The notes: a model not told the origin generated them from the sequence alone. 64,000 nucleotides of DNA from Lachnospiraceae bacterium (GCA_021199655.1 JAJQHQ010000084.1:1-64000); one strand, 5' to 3'; shown: positions 10,168 through 22,029, numbered from the stretch's first letter. Numbers and translations are program-made.

Positions 10168-13100
10168 TGCCAAAGAATCCGGATATCAAAAAGGTACTTG
10201 TGATCGGCTCCGGCCCGATCGTGATCGGACAGGCGGCTGAGTTTGACTACGCGGGCACGCAGGCGTGCCGCGCCCTGCACGAGGAAGGCATTGACGTGGT
10301 GCTGCTGAACTCGAACCCGGCGACGATCATGACGGATAAGGACATCGCGGATCACGTCTATATCGAGCCGCTGACCGTGGAAGTGGTCGAGCAGCTGATC
10401 TTAAAGGAACGGCCGGACTCCGTGCTGCCGACGCTCGGCGGACAGGCAGGATTGAACCTGGCGATGGAGCTGGTGGAGCGCGGTTTTCTGGAAAAGACCG
10501 GCGTGCGTCTGATCGGAACGACAGCGGAGACGATCAAAAAGGCGGAGGACCGTCAGGAATTTAAAAATACCATGGAAAAGATCGGTGAGCCGGTCGCGCC
10601 TTCGAAGGTCGTGGAATCGGTCGAGGAGGGCGTAGAGTTTACTCACACGATTGGCTATCCGGTGGTGCTGCGCCCGGCTTATACGCTGGGAGGCAGCGGC
10701 GGCGGTATCGCGCACAACTATGAAGAACTGGTGGAGATCCTGGAGAACGGACTCCGCTTAAGCCGCGTCGGACAGGTGCTCGTGGAGCGCTGCATCGCCG
10801 GTTGGAAAGAAATCGAGTATGAGGTTATGCGGGACGGCGCAGGCAATGTGATCACCGTCTGCAATATGGAAAATATCGACCCGGTCGGCGTACACACCGG
10901 CGACAGCATCGTCGTCGCCCCGTCGCAGACGCTTGGCGATAAGGAATACCAGATGCTGCGTACCTCGGCTCTGAATATCATCAGCGAGCTGAAGATCACC
11001 GGCGGCTGCAACGTCCAGTTTGCACTGAACCCGGACAGCTTTGAATACTGTGTCATCGAGGTCAACCCCCGTGTGAGCCGTTCCTCGGCGCTGGCTTCCA
11101 AGGCGACCGGCTACCCGATCGCGAAGGTGGCGGCGAAGATCGCGCTCGGCTATACGCTTGACGAGATCAAAAACGCCATCACCGGCAAGACCTACGCAAG
11201 CTTCGAGCCGATGCTGGACTACTGTGTTGTGAAGATGCCGCGTCTGCCGTTTGATAAATTCATCAGTGCCAGCCGGAAGCTGACGACGCAGATGAAGGCG
11301 ACCGGTGAGGTCATGAGCATCTGCAATAATTTTGAGGGCGCTCTGATGAAGGCCATCCGCTCGCTGGAGCAGCATGTGGACTGCCTGCTTTCCTATGATT
11401 TTTCGGGTCTTGACGACGACGCGCTGCTGCGGCAGCTGGAGCAGGTGGACGACCGCCGCATCTGGGTGATCGCGGAGGCGCTGCGCCGGAAGATGCCGTA
11501 TGAAAAGATCCATGAGATTACAAAGATCGATATCTGGTTCATTGACAAACTGGCAATTCTGACAGAGATGGAGGAGCGCCTGCGCACGGAAGAGCTGACC
11601 GTGGAGCTGTTAAAAGAAGCGAAGCGCATCGAGTTCCCGGACAATGTGATCGCGCGTCTGACCGGTAAGACAGAGGACGAGATCAAACAGCTGCGCTGGG
11701 ACAATGACATTATCGCTGCCTATAAGATGGTAGATACCTGTGCGGCAGAGTTTGCCGCAAGCACACCGTATTATTACTCTGTGTTCGGAAGTGAAAACGA
11801 GGTTATTTGCAATTCAATTGACGAAAACGGCTGCGGCAATCCGGATGATGTTTCCGGCGGACAGGGCAAGGCGGATGAGAGGGAAAACGCAGCTGCCAAT
11901 AAAAAGAAAAAAGTCCTCGTCCTCGGCTCCGGTCCGATCCGCATCGGCCAGGGTATTGAGTTTGATTTCTGCTCGGTGCACTGCACCTGGGCGTTTGAAA
12001 AAGAGGGCTACGAGACCATCATCATCAACAACAACCCAGAGACTGTCAGCACGGACTTTGACATCGCAGACAAGCTGTACTTTGAACCGCTGACGCCGGA
12101 GGATGTGGAGAACGTCGTGCGTCTGGAGCATCCGGACGGGGCAGTTGTGCAGTTTGGCGGGCAGACCGCGATCAAGCTGACCGAGTCCCTGATGAAGATG
12201 GGTGTGCCGATCCTCGGTACTTCCGCGGAGAACGTTGACGCGGCAGAAGACCGCGAGCTGTTTGATGAGATTCTGGAGCAGTGCGGCATTCCGCGTCCGG
12301 CCGGTCACACGGTATTCACCGCGGAAGAGGCGAAAAAAGCAGCCAATGAGCTGGGGTATCCTGTACTGGTGCGTCCTTCCTACGTACTGGGCGGCCAGGG
12401 CATGCAGATTGCGATCAGCGATGAGGATGTAGAGCAGTATATCGGCGTGATCAACCGCATCGCGCAGGAGCATCCGATCCTGGTAGATAAGTATCTGGTC
12501 GGCAAAGAGATCGAGGTTGACGCGGTGTGCGACGGCGAGGATGTGCTGATCCCGGGCATCATGGAGCACATTGAGCGCGCCGGCATCCATTCCGGAGACA
12601 GTATTTCCGTTTACCCGGCGCAGAGCATTTCCAATAAGATCAAACGGGTCATTGAAGATTATACACGCAAGCTGGCGCGTTCCCTGCATGTCATCGGCCT
12701 GATCAACATACAGTTTATTGTGAGCAACGACGAGGTCTATGTGATCGAGGTCAATCCGCGTTCCAGCCGTACCGTGCCGTATATCAGCAAGGTGACGGGC
12801 ATCCCGATCGTCCCGCTGGCGACCAGAGTGATCCTTGGCGCAAAGATAAGGGAGCTCGGCTTCAAGCCGGGATTGCAGCCGGAGGCAGATTATTTTGCCA
12901 TCAAGATGCCGGTGTTCTCCTTTGAAAAAATTCAGGGAGCGGACATCAGCCTGGGACCGGAGATGAAGTCGACCGGTGAGTGTCTGGGCATCGCCGCGAC
13001 CTTCGATGAGGCGCTTTATAAGGCGTTCCTCGGCGCCGGCATCAACCTGCCGAAGTACAAGAACATGATCATTACGGTTCGCGACGCGGACAAGGCGGAC

Positions 13101-13460
13101 GCGGTGGAGATTGCGAAGCGTTTTGAGGCGCTGGGCTACAATATCTTTGCGACAAAGGGTACCGCGCGTGCGCTGATGGAGGCGGATGTGCAGGTGCGCA
13201 TGACGCGCAAGGTGGAGCAGGAGTCGCCGAACATCCTTGACCTGATCCTCGGACATGAGATCGATCTGGTCATTGATACGCCGCCGCAGGGCGTGGAGCA
13301 CGCGAAAGACGGATTTATCATCCGCCGCAACGCGATCGAGACCGGTGTGAATGTCCTGACCTCACTGGACACCGCGAACGCGCTGATCACCAGCCTTGAG
13401 AACAACGACATCCACGGGCTGACGCTGGTGGATATCGCTGAAGTAGATGGAAGGTACTGA
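10167..13460 (+). CDS. carB: Carbamoyl-phosphate synthase large subunit
   Basis: [37 protein letters not shown]; 1097 aa; internal duplication characteristic of CarB. Confidence 0.97.
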   Translation: MPKNPDIKKVLVIGSGPIVIGQAAEFDYAGTQACRALHEEGIDVVLLNSNPATIMTDKDIADHVYIEPLTVEVVEQLILKERPDSVLPTLGGQAGLNLAMELVERGFLEKTGVRLIGTTAETIKKAEDRQEFKNTMEKIGEPVAPSKVVESVEEGVEFTHTIGYPVVLRPAYTLGGSGGGIAHNYEELVEILENGLRLSRVGQVLVERCIAGWKEIEYEVMRDGAGNVITVCNMENIDPVGVHTGDSIVVAPSQTLGDKEYQMLRTSALNIISELKITGGCNVQFALNPDSFEYCVIEVNPRVSRSSALASKATGYPIAKVAAKIALGYTLDEIKNAITGKTYASFEPMLDYCVVKMPRLPFDKFISASRKLTTQMKATGEVMSICNNFEGALMKAIRSLEQHVDCLLSYDFSGLDDDALLRQLEQVDDRRIWVIAEALRRKMPYEKIHEITKIDIWFIDKLAILTEMEERLRTEELTVELLKEAKRIEFPDNVIARLTGKTEDEIKQLRWDNDIIAAYKMVDTCAAEFAASTPYYYSVFGSENEVICNSIDENGCGNPDDVSGGQGKADERENAAANKKKKVLVLGSGPIRIGQGIEFDFCSVHCTWAFEKEGYETIIINNNPETVSTDFDIADKLYFEPLTPEDVENVVRLEHPDGAVVQFGGQTAIKLTESLMKMGVPILGTSAENVDAAEDRELFDEILEQCGIPRPAGHTVFTAEEAKKAANELGYPVLVRPSYVLGGQGMQIAISDEDVEQYIGVINRIAQEHPILVDKYLVGKEIEVDAVCDGEDVLIPGIMEHIERAGIHSGDSISVYPAQSISNKIKRVIEDYTRKLARSLHVIGLINIQFIVSNDEVYVIEVNPRSSRTVPYISKVTGIPIVPLATRVILGAKIRELGFKPGLQPEADYFAIKMPVFSFEKIQGADISLGPEMKSTGECLGIAATFDEALYKAFLGAGINLPKYKNMIITVRDADKADAVEIAKRFEALGYNIFATKGTARALMEADVQVRMTRKVEQESPNILDLILGHEIDLVIDTPPQGVEHAKDGFIIRRNAIETGVNVLTSLDTANALITSLENNDIHGLTLVDIAEVDGRY

Positions 13461-13712
13461 ACAGTTACGACCGAAGAATGTAATGATGCTGTAGTGATGC
13501 AAAACTGCCCGAAGCCCGGCAAATATGCCTGTTTCATCCGTATGGAAGGAATTCCCGCGCCGTTTTTCTCAGGTTTTACATGGTTTTCCTTGCAAAACGC
13601 AGGCCAAAAGAGTAGAATGCATAACTGTGAAGGAACTGAACAGAGACTGAACAGTTATGCATACAGCAGGAAAATCAAAGAGAAAAATATTGGAATGAGC
13701 GAGGAAGATTTC

Positions 13713-14324
13713 ATGCGAAAGAAATCCCATATAGCGCTGGCAGTGTTTCTGAATGTCGGGACGCGGCTGGAAGAGATGGACAGATACCGGAAGGAGTTTT
13801 ACTTTGGATCAATACAGCCGGATCTGAATCCCAGAATGTTCTCGGAACCGCATGAGTTTGATGAGAGCTGGGAGCGGGTAAAAAAGCTGGTACTGCAGAT
13901 TGTTTCTGAGGTAAGGCAAGAAGATTATAACCGGCATGCCGTCTGGACGCAGGCCGGGATTGTGATACATTATCTGGCGGATTATTTTACGTTCCCGCAT
14001 AATACCTGTTATGAGGGAAGCTTAAAAGGACACTGCAAACATGAAAATGAACTGAAATACCTGATGCGTGCGTATCTGTATACAGCGGAAGCGAGGGATG
14101 TGTTTGAGTCTCAGGAGCTTCGCGCCAGACTGATTCGTACGCCGGAGCAGTTATTCTCATACGTGGAGCGAATGCATCAGGCTTATATGAGACAGGAAGA
14201 TCACTCGGCACTGAATGACTGCCGCTGGATTACGGAAATCTGTGCCTTTAGTCAGCAGGCACTGGCGGGGATGATCTGCGGTGAGCAGATGCCGGTCACC
14301 TGGCCGCAGGGCTGCGTGGCGTAA
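13713..14324 (+). CDS. Zinc-dependent phospholipase C family-like protein
   Basis: MRKKSHIALAVFLNVG..FYFGSIQPDLNP..HYLADYFTFPHN.. histidine pattern. Confidence 0.65.
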   Translation: MRKKSHIALAVFLNVGTRLEEMDRYRKEFYFGSIQPDLNPRMFSEPHEFDESWERVKKLVLQIVSEVRQEDYNRHAVWTQAGIVIHYLADYFTFPHNTCYEGSLKGHCKHENELKYLMRAYLYTAEARDVFESQELRARLIRTPEQLFSYVERMHQAYMRQEDHSALNDCRWITEICAFSQQALAGMICGEQMPVTWPQGCVA

Positions 14325-14485
14325 TTGAAGTCTGACGGGGAGGAATGCACGGAATCTGTGCAGGGCGTCTTTTTGGCGCTCTTTTTCTCGGCTCTTTTGT
14401 TTTAGGGGAAACGGATTCTGTTGCAGATTATAGAAATAGATACAGGTTATAAGATTTAGAAGAGGGAAGTCTTGAGGGGTCGCTG

Positions 14486-15988
14486 ATGGAGCAGGGGAGG
14501 AATTCAAGTTACCAAAGGGAGCGGGAATACCAGCGGAGAAAGTCTGAGATTGCGGAAAAACGGCGCAAGTCCCTGACGAAGCAGGCAGTGATACTGGTGT
14601 TGTTTCTTATTCTTATCGCTCTTGTGCTTGGGGATTATTTTCTGGATCAGACCCGGATGGCGCATCGCCTTTCCATATACGGAGTGAGCGTGTCCGGAAT
14701 GACCGTGGAAAACGCCGCCCGGAAGCTGGAGTCGGCGTTTGAGTCAACACCGCTTGTTTTCTCAGAAAATGGCGAGGAAATTTACAGCACGACGCTTGGG
14801 GAAGCCGGTTTTTCACTTGACACGGACGCACTTCGGGAGGAACTGCAGCAGACACAGTCGGCAATGCTGAAAACGCGCGGCCTGATTGAGAAAAAACAGG
14901 ATATTGATATAGAATACACAGTGCTCACGGACGAATCCATGCTTTCAGATACGCTTTCGGCGGATCATTTTGAGGTGGAACTGGAACGGGAGGCATCCTC
15001 TGAGGCTTATATTGAGTACGACAGCGAGGCGGGGGAATTCGAGATCGTCTCCAGCTGGCAGGGAAATGCCATTGATAAGGACAATCTGCACACGGTTCTG
15101 CTGGAAACGCTGGATGAGACGCTGGAGGACGGCCTGATTCAGGAGTCAGTGACGGTCCGGCTGGATGTCCGTTCCTACGAGACGGTGGAAGTGACAGAGA
15201 ATTCAGAGGAACTGAATGCGGAGCTCACTGAGCTGAACCAGAGTCTGGAGACTTACCGGAATACTTCTGTGGTCTATCTTTTTGGAAATGAGACAGAGGT
15301 GCTGGACTCCGATACGATCTGTTCCTGGCTGACGATTACGGACGACGGGGTGGAGCTGAACGAATCGCTGATCTGGACTTACATCGATGAACTGGCAGCC
15401 ACTTATAATACAAAATACAATGCACGGTATTTCACGACGACAGCGGGCGATTCAGTGACGATCGACAACAATGAATATGGATACTGGATCGACGAAGACG
15501 CAGAGTATGCGCAGCTGCGCGAGGACCTTGAGAGCGGCACCCGGATTGAACGGGAGCCCGTCTACAGTGAGTCCGGTCTGGCAAGAAACGGCACGGACGA
15601 CCTGGTAGGCAGCTATATCGAGGTCAGCGTGGATCAGCAGCATCTGTGGCTGTATAAGGATTATTCCCTGATCGTCAGTACCGATGTGGTGACCGGCAAG
15701 CCGACGGAGGAGCGCGAGACCCTGCAGGGCGCGTTTTCCATCGCCTATAAGGCCAGCCCCTATACGCTCAGCAGCGATTATTACGGCTATGAGACAGAGG
15801 TCACCTACTGGATGCCTTTTGCCAATGGTCAGGGTCTGCACGACGCGACCTGGAGGAGCAGCTTCGGTGGGAACCGGTATGAGAACTATGGAAGCCACGG
15901 CTGCGTCAACCTTCCGCTGTCGGCGGCCGAGACGATTTACAACACGATTACGGCAGGATATCCTATTATCATTTATGAACGCGAATGA
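14486..15988 (+). CDS. L,D-transpeptidase (YkuD) with N-terminal TM and peptidoglycan-binding-like domain
   Basis: C-terminal ENYGSHGCVNLPLSAAETIY matches the YkuD catalytic motif (SHGCVN). Confidence 0.88.
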   Translation: MEQGRNSSYQREREYQRRKSEIAEKRRKSLTKQAVILVLFLILIALVLGDYFLDQTRMAHRLSIYGVSVSGMTVENAARKLESAFESTPLVFSENGEEIYSTTLGEAGFSLDTDALREELQQTQSAMLKTRGLIEKKQDIDIEYTVLTDESMLSDTLSADHFEVELEREASSEAYIEYDSEAGEFEIVSSWQGNAIDKDNLHTVLLETLDETLEDGLIQESVTVRLDVRSYETVEVTENSEELNAELTELNQSLETYRNTSVVYLFGNETEVLDSDTICSWLTITDDGVELNESLIWTYIDELAATYNTKYNARYFTTTAGDSVTIDNNEYGYWIDEDAEYAQLREDLESGTRIEREPVYSESGLARNGTDDLVGSYIEVSVDQQHLWLYKDYSLIVSTDVVTGKPTEERETLQGAFSIAYKASPYTLSSDYYGYETEVTYWMPFANGQGLHDATWRSSFGGNRYENYGSHGCVNLPLSAAETIYNTITAGYPIIIYERE

Positions 15989-16053
15989 AAATACCCTTTT
16001 GCCACTCGAATCATGATAAAATATTAATATAAATATAAGAAAGGAAGAGCAAC

Positions 16054-16554
16054 ATGAGTTTATTAGAGACCTGGAGAGAAACCGCCTATTCACAGAATAC
16101 GGACAAAAATGTTCTGAAACGATTCTGGGAGGATTATTTTCTGAAAGAAAAGAGCATTTATGAGAAGCTTCTGGCCAACCCGGAGGAGGCTGTTTCCGGC
16201 ACGGTAAAAGAACTGGCTGAAAAATACGGCGTCACTGTGATGGAGATGACCGGTTTTCTGGACGGTATTGACGAGAGCCTGAAGACTCCGAATCCGATCA
16301 ATGAGATGGAAGAGGACACGCTTGTCAGCCTGGATTTTGACAACGAGAAGCTGTATAAAAACATGGTGGACGCGAAGGCAGACTGGCTGTACAACCTTCC
16401 GGCATGGGATGAGATCTTTGACGCGGACAAAAAACATGCGCTCTATCTGGAAGCAAAAAAGATGAATACGATCGTAAAAGGTAAAAAGATCGGCCGAAAC
16501 GAACCGTGTCCGTGCGGCAGCGGCAAGAAATACAAAAACTGCTGCGGACGATAA
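16054..16554 (+). CDS. SEC-C metal-binding domain protein
   Basis: C-terminal [23 protein letters not shown]. Confidence 0.88.
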   Translation: MSLLETWRETAYSQNTDKNVLKRFWEDYFLKEKSIYEKLLANPEEAVSGTVKELAEKYGVTVMEMTGFLDGIDESLKTPNPINEMEEDTLVSLDFDNEKLYKNMVDAKADWLYNLPAWDEIFDADKKHALYLEAKKMNTIVKGKKIGRNEPCPCGSGKKYKNCCGR

Positions 16555-16646
16555 AGACCACGAAAACGCTTGTCAGCCTGAATTGTTTGCGGCAAAGACA
16601 AGGGAAGCCTGCAGAACTGTCTGCGGCAGATACAGTCGGAGGTTTT

Positions 16647-17420
16647 ATGAGACACGCTCTGGAGATAGGATGCTTATGTACAGGCATCCTTTGTCTTTTT
16701 TACTATCTGGGGATCGTTTTATACGCCGGGATCACGACCAGCTTTGCGTGGATCTGGCTGTCTGGCGGAGCTGTGCTGCTCCTGCTGCGGTTTGCGCTGC
16801 GGTTTGAGAGCGTGCATCCGCATATCTGGCTGCGTTTTCTTACGGGGGCGGTTTTTGCACTGATCGCGGCTGCACTTGTGGTTATACTGGTGATCGGCAG
16901 CAGGATCGTCGGCGCAATGTGTATGGTTCCGCAGGAAAATCTGGACTATGTGATCGTGCTCGGAGCACAGGTGCGCGGGACGAGCCCGTCCCTTTCTCTG
17001 AAGAAACGCCTGGACCGTGCGGCGGAGTATGCGAAGGAGAATCCGGATACTATATTTATTCTCTCCGGCGGCCAGGGGGCAGACGAGGGCATTTCGGAGG
17101 CGGAATGTATGTTTCAATATCTGTCCGCTGCGGGTGTGCCGGAGGACCGGCTGCTCATGGAAGATGCGTCTACGAGCACAAGAGAAAATCTGGTTTTTTC
17201 CGCAGAGATCATTCGCGCCCTCGATGCGGACAAAGACAGTTTAGGGTCGGTCGGCGTCCTCTCCAACAACTTTCATATTTACCGCGCGCTTCTTCTGGCA
17301 AAGCAGACCGGATACACAAATGTCTCGGGAATCCCGGCGGATTCGGTGCTGGTGATGCAGCCGCATAATATTTTGCGGGAAATCTGCGCGGTACTGGTGA
17401 TGAAGGTGTCCTTGTGCTGA
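16647..17420 (+). CDS. YdcF/ElyC (DUF218) family membrane protein
   Basis: YVIVLGAQVRGTSPSLSLKKRLDRA...ILSGGQGADEGISEAECM...ASTSTRENLVFS. Confidence 0.85.
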   Translation: MRHALEIGCLCTGILCLFYYLGIVLYAGITTSFAWIWLSGGAVLLLLRFALRFESVHPHIWLRFLTGAVFALIAAALVVILVIGSRIVGAMCMVPQENLDYVIVLGAQVRGTSPSLSLKKRLDRAAEYAKENPDTIFILSGGQGADEGISEAECMFQYLSAAGVPEDRLLMEDASTSTRENLVFSAEIIRALDADKDSLGSVGVLSNNFHIYRALLLAKQTGYTNVSGIPADSVLVMQPHNILREICAVLVMKVSLC

Positions 17421-17452
17421 GAAAAAATCTGCATGGAAATTTTGATAAATTC

Positions 17453-17481
17453 TTGACGAATAAAAAAGTATTTGCTATAAT
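17453..17481 (+). promoter_or_regulatory. Sigma-A promoter of the fhs leader
   Basis: TTGACG - 17 nt - TATAAT. Confidence 0.65.
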
Positions 17482-17539
17482 GGTCTGCGGTCAGAGAAGA
17501 AAATAAAGATGTCTTCTGACCGCAATTTCATTATGCTCT

Positions 17540-17633
17540 GTAGAGTAGATACTGTACGTTAAGTGTCACATGATGGGAAGGTCTTTGTTGTGAACGAAGG
17601 AAAAATTCCGCGTTACGGTATCGCTTCCGCTAC
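17540..17633 (+). ncRNA. THF (tetrahydrofolate) riboswitch-like aptamer upstream of fhs
   Basis: GTAGAGTAGATAC..GTACGTTAAGTGT...GGGAA...TTCCGCGTTACGGTATCGCTTCCGCTAC resembles the THF riboswitch core (GAGTAGA, GCGTTAAGTGT, CCGC..). It sits in front of a folate gene. Confidence 0.75.
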
Positions 17634-18020
17634 TGCGTTAAGACGGATGTCCGTTTCTATATCGGAATTTATGGATATAGCGACATTTGTTTCCTGCGCA
17701 GTTTTTTTGCGCCTGTAAGGCTCATGACACAAGGACTTCGAGTGACACAAAGTCCCCGGATGTGTCCTGATGCACCGGACAGGAACTGCTCTTAATTTTG
17801 CGAGGGAAATCAATCCGCAGGATCCACCTGATTATTCTTACAGGATTCCATTACTGACGGCACCGTTTTACAAAGCCCATCCGGACAGCTGACCGTGCGG
17901 CAAAGAATGCAAAAAAACGCGAATTGCCTGCATTGTAAGGCAGCCGGAGAGGTCCTTATAACAAAATGCCGGAAGGCATCAAAGAATCAAAAGGATCAAA
18001 AGGAGAGGAGATTTTTAGCT

Positions 18021-19709
18021 ATGGGATTCAAATCAGACATTGAGATCGCACAGGAAACGACAATGGCTCCGATTACCGAGATCGCTGCGAAAGCAGGGAT
18101 TGATGAGAAGTATCTGGAGCAGTACGGCAAGTACAAGGCAAAGATTGATTACAATCTGCTTCGTGAGACCGATAAGAAAGACGGCAAGCTCGTTCTTGTG
18201 ACCGCGATCAACCCGACTCCGGCAGGCGAGGGTAAGACCACGACGACGGTAGGTCTGGCTGATGGTATGCAGAAGCTTGGCAAGAACGTTATGGTAGCAC
18301 TCCGTGAGCCGTCACTTGGCCCGGTATTCGGCGTAAAGGGCGGTGCTGCAGGCGGCGGCTATGCGCAGGTAGTCCCGATGGAGGATATCAACCTTCACTT
18401 TACAGGCGACTTCCACGCGATCGGCGCAGCGAACAACCTGCTCGCGGCAATGCTTGATAACCATATTTTCCAGGGCAACGAGCTGAACATTGACCCGCGC
18501 AAGATCACATGGAGACGCTGCGTGGATATGAACGACCGTCAGCTTCGTTTCGTGACAGACGGTCTTGGCGGCAGAACAAATGGTGTGCCGAGGGAAGACG
18601 GCTATGATATCACGGTAGCATCCGAGATCATGGCAGTGCTTTGCCTGGCAAGTGACATCACAGATCTGAAGAACCGTCTTTCCAGAATCATCGTTGGCTA
18701 TACTTACGGCAAGCCGTCAGAGCAGAAGCCGGTGACCGCTGGTGATCTTCACGCACAGGGCGCTATGGCAGCTCTTCTGAAGGATGCCCTGAAGCCGAAC
18801 CTTGTACAGACTCTGGAGCATGTACCGGCTATCGTTCACGGCGGTCCGTTCGCGAACATCGCACACGGCTGCAACTCCGTGACCGCTACCAAGATTGCTC
18901 TGAAGCTCGCGGATTACACGATCACAGAGGCAGGCTTCGGTGCAGACCTTGGCGCTGAGAAGTTCCTCAACATCAAGTGCCGTATGGCTGACCTGCATCC
19001 GAACGCAGTCGTGATCGTAGCGACCGTTCGTGCTCTGAAGTACAACGGCGGCGTTCCGAAGGCTGACCTGAACAATGAGAATCTGGAAGCGCTTGAGAAG
19101 GGTCTTCCGAACCTCTTAAAGCATGTAAGCAACATCAAGAACGTATACAAGCTTCCGTGCGTGGTTGCGATCAACGCATTCCCGACCGATACCAAGGCTG
19201 AGCTGGATCTCGTTGAGAACAAGTGCCGTGAGCTGGGCGTAAACGTGGCTCTGTCCGAGGTATGGGCAAAGGGCGGCGAAGGCGGCATCAAGCTTGCTGA
19301 GGAAGTTATCCGTCTGTGCGAAGAGCCGAATGATCAGTTCTCCTTCAGCTATGAGCTGGAAGGCAGCATCGAAGACAAGCTGAACCAGATCGTTCAGAAG
19401 ATCTACGGCGGCAAGGGCGTTGTTCTGACCGCACAGGCTCAGAAGCAGGCGAAGCAGCTCGAGGATATGGGCTATGGCAACTGCCCGATCTGCGTTGCGA
19501 AGACCCAGTACTCCCTGACTGACGACCCGAATAAGCTCGGTGCTCCGACTGACTTCGAGGTAACGGTTCGGAACCTCAAGATTTCCGCAGGCGCAGGCTT
19601 CATCGTAGCTCTGACCGGCGAGATCATGACCATGCCGGGTCTGCCGAAGAGACCGGCTGCAGAGCGTATCGACGTAGACGAGACAGGAAAGATCTCCGGT
19701 CTGTTCTGA
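18021..19709 (+). CDS. fhs: Formate--tetrahydrofolate ligase
   Basis: [27 protein letters not shown]...[17 protein letters not shown]. Confidence 0.97.
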   Translation: MGFKSDIEIAQETTMAPITEIAAKAGIDEKYLEQYGKYKAKIDYNLLRETDKKDGKLVLVTAINPTPAGEGKTTTTVGLADGMQKLGKNVMVALREPSLGPVFGVKGGAAGGGYAQVVPMEDINLHFTGDFHAIGAANNLLAAMLDNHIFQGNELNIDPRKITWRRCVDMNDRQLRFVTDGLGGRTNGVPREDGYDITVASEIMAVLCLASDITDLKNRLSRIIVGYTYGKPSEQKPVTAGDLHAQGAMAALLKDALKPNLVQTLEHVPAIVHGGPFANIAHGCNSVTATKIALKLADYTITEAGFGADLGAEKFLNIKCRMADLHPNAVVIVATVRALKYNGGVPKADLNNENLEALEKGLPNLLKHVSNIKNVYKLPCVVAINAFPTDTKAELDLVENKCRELGVNVALSEVWAKGGEGGIKLAEEVIRLCEEPNDQFSFSYELEGSIEDKLNQIVQKIYGGKGVVLTAQAQKQAKQLEDMGYGNCPICVAKTQYSLTDDPNKLGAPTDFEVTVRNLKISAGAGFIVALTGEIMTMPGLPKRPAAERIDVDETGKISGLF

Positions 19710-19782
19710 TACAGGAAGCTTCATCTTCTGTATGAACGTTTCACGGAAATGTGTGTTCTACAATAAAAATCAGATTTAACAG

Positions 19783-19866
19783 GGTCCCGCCTTGCGCGGT
19801 GAATGTTCCGGTTTGCGCAGCAGACCGGGAACGGCACTGCGATTCTATACGGCGGGGCCTTTTTTC
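19783..19866 (+). promoter_or_regulatory. Structured leader/attenuator upstream of the DUF1576 gene
   Basis: GGTCCCGCC...GGCGGGGCC followed by TTTTTTCTT, enclosing GTTCCGGT/ACCGGGAAC. Confidence 0.5.
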
Positions 19867-19886
19867 TTAAAGAGGTGTGTGAGAAA

Positions 19887-21251
19887 ATGAAAATAAAAGA
19901 AGAGGACAACAGCGCCCTGATCTTAAAAATCCTGCTGGGATTTTCCGTTGCGTTTATCATCGGTTCTCTTTTTGCCGGCGACATCGGCAATCTGATTCCG
20001 GGATTTATTACGATCAACACCAGACCGTCCCAGTTCACTATGGATTATTTTGTGCTGGGCGGCCTTGGCAGCGCGTTTCTGAACACCGGAATGGTAGGGC
20101 TTGCCTGCTGCGGGCTCCTTTATTTTACAAAGGCGAAATGCACAGGGCTTACGGTAGCTGCCTACTGGCTGAATGTGGGGTTCGCGACCTTCGGTATGAC
20201 CTTTACCGGCATCTGGCCGTTTTTCTTCGGCGTGTGGGTATATTCCAGGATCAAAAAGGTTTCCTTTGGCAGCGTGGCGAACATGGCGATGTTCTCGACC
20301 GCACTGGCTCCGTTTGCGATGGAGCTGATGTTCCGTTATCCGAATCTGGAGACCAGCGGATTTTCCTTTGTCGGTCTGCTGTTGGCGATCCTGCTGGGCG
20401 TTGTGGTCGGCTGCGCGATGCCGTCTCTGTGTGCGCACGCTCCGGCTTTCCACAAAGGCTACGATCTCTACAACGCCGGACCGGCGGCCGGTTTTCTGGC
20501 CTTTCTGGTCTATTGTGTACTGTACCGCTCTCCGGGCGTGGAGGTGCCGACGAATACGAATCTCGGCGACGGACACCGGCTGTTTGTGAATGTCTTTTTT
20601 ATCATCGTCTTTCTTCTGTGCCTTGCGGCAGCCTGGCTGTTGGATAAAGATTGCCTGAAGAATTACAAAAAGCTGTGGGCAAGCGACGGCTATAAGACAG
20701 ATTACACGTCTACGTTCGGCATGGGGGCAACGCTGGTCAACATGGCTGTTTACGGCTTGTTTATTCTTCTCTACTACAATGTGGTGCAGGGGATGACGAT
20801 GGCGGACGGACAGCTTGTATTTACCGGCGCGAAGTTCACCGGCGCTACGATGGGCGCGATCATGTGCATGTACGCATTTTGTGCACAGGGCGCGCAGCCC
20901 CGGACCGTATTTCCGATCATGATCGGCTATGCGATCGCGTCATTCCTTCCGTTTTTCATGTATGTGGGCGGCGTGACAGATACGCAGAACTGGACGCTCA
21001 CGACGCAGGCTATCCTCGTGGGGATGTGTTTCGCCAGCGGCCTTGCTCCGGTCTCCGGCAAATACGGTTTCTGGGGCGGCGTGATCGCAGGCGCACTGCA
21101 CGCGACGCTCGTCATGAGTGTGCCGCTGCTGCACGGCAGCTTCTGCCTGTATAACGGCGGCTTCACCTGCGGCATCGTCGCGTTCCTGCTGATCCCTGTG
21201 TTTGAATGCTTCTGGAAAACAAAAGAGGAGCGGCTGGCGGCGCGCAAATAA
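19887..21251 (+). CDS. DUF1576 family multi-pass membrane protein
   Basis: Many TM segments; MKIKEEDNSALILKILLGFSVAFIIGSLFAGDIGNLIPGFITIN. Confidence 0.75.
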   Translation: MKIKEEDNSALILKILLGFSVAFIIGSLFAGDIGNLIPGFITINTRPSQFTMDYFVLGGLGSAFLNTGMVGLACCGLLYFTKAKCTGLTVAAYWLNVGFATFGMTFTGIWPFFFGVWVYSRIKKVSFGSVANMAMFSTALAPFAMELMFRYPNLETSGFSFVGLLLAILLGVVVGCAMPSLCAHAPAFHKGYDLYNAGPAAGFLAFLVYCVLYRSPGVEVPTNTNLGDGHRLFVNVFFIIVFLLCLAAAWLLDKDCLKNYKKLWASDGYKTDYTSTFGMGATLVNMAVYGLFILLYYNVVQGMTMADGQLVFTGAKFTGATMGAIMCMYAFCAQGAQPRTVFPIMIGYAIASFLPFFMYVGGVTDTQNWTLTTQAILVGMCFASGLAPVSGKYGFWGGVIAGALHATLVMSVPLLHGSFCLYNGGFTCGIVAFLLIPVFECFWKTKEERLAARK

Positions 21252-21318
21252 GTATCGGTTCATCCTGTGCGGCCGGGTGTTTGCGGCCTGACAGGATGAT
21301 GGAAGTTGTCTGGAAGCG

Positions 21319-21966
21319 TCAGTCGGTATTTGTGCCCTGAGCGACTTTCAGCGCTTTGGAAATCGCGTTCAGCAAAAGCTGGGAGGTATATCTGTTCTCT
21401 GCGGAGCAGGTGATGCCGTCCAGCTTTTGTTTTTCGAGAATCTGAGAGACAATGTTTTCAAAAGAGGAGGACACCAGCGGATAAGCGGCCTCGGTCGCCT
21501 CACTTAAGTTCACCAGTTCAATGGAACGTATGGAATCAGAGCTTACCGTGACCTGCACATCGACCGCCGAGTCGCCCAGCGTGAGGGAGGACGTGTAGAT
21601 GCCTGCAGTGTAGGTGCTTGTGCCGCTCTGCGTCATATCGCTCTGCGTCATATCGCTTTGCGCCGTATCGCTCTGTGCCGTATCGCTCTGTGCCGTATCG
21701 CTCTGTGCCGTATCGCTCTGTGCCGTGTCGCTTTGTGCTGTGTTGCTCTGCGCCGTGTTGCTCTGCGCTGTATTGCTTTGTGTCGTGTCACTCTGTGCTG
21801 TATCACTCTGCACCGTATCGTTTTGTGCCGTGCCGGCGCCGTTTTCGCTGTTCTGCCGGAACATCAGAACCAGACAGATGATCAGCAGAATAACAAAGAA
21901 TGCCAGCAGAACCGTGTAAATGATCTCCCGAAGCCGAAAAACGATGATTTTTGTACCGGAACTCAT
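21319..21966 (-). CDS. FMN-binding domain protein with N-terminal TM and pentapeptide linker
   Basis: C-terminal FMN_bind-like YTSSLTLGDSAVDVQVTVSSDSIRSIEL...; linker of (QSDTA/QSNTA)n. Confidence 0.7.
   Translation of the reverse strand: MSSGTKIIVFRLREIIYTVLLAFFVILLIICLVLMFRQNSENGAGTAQNDTVQSDTAQSDTTQSNTAQSNTAQSNTAQSDTAQSDTAQSDTAQSDTAQSDTAQSDMTQSDMTQSGTSTYTAGIYTSSLTLGDSAVDVQVTVSSDSIRSIELVNLSEATEAAYPLVSSSFENIVSQILEKQKLDGITCSAENRYTSQLLLNAISKALKVAQGTNTD
21630..21826. repeat. 15-bp tandem repeat array (about 13 units) coding for QSDTA/QSNTA/QSDMT
   Basis: Repeated cgctctgtgccgtat units read directly in the sequence. Confidence 0.9.
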
Positions 21967-22029
21967 ATGGTAACTCCGCGTGCCAGATTTATTTTATTAT
22001 ATTGGGCGCGGGTGAACTTTTATGCATCG

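Noticed and set aside
11814-13301. Long minus-strand ORF (495 aa) antisense to carB, and similar antisense ORFs opposite lepA and other genes
   Set aside because: High-GC codon-bias shadow ORFs, rich in Arg/His/Leu with no domain signal. The sense genes are unambiguous.
17486-17524. Hairpin TGCGGTCAGA..TCTTCTGACCGCA as the terminator of the YdcF-family gene
   Set aside because: No U-tract follows, and it lies just downstream of a good promoter, so it is more likely the 5' hairpin of the fhs leader.
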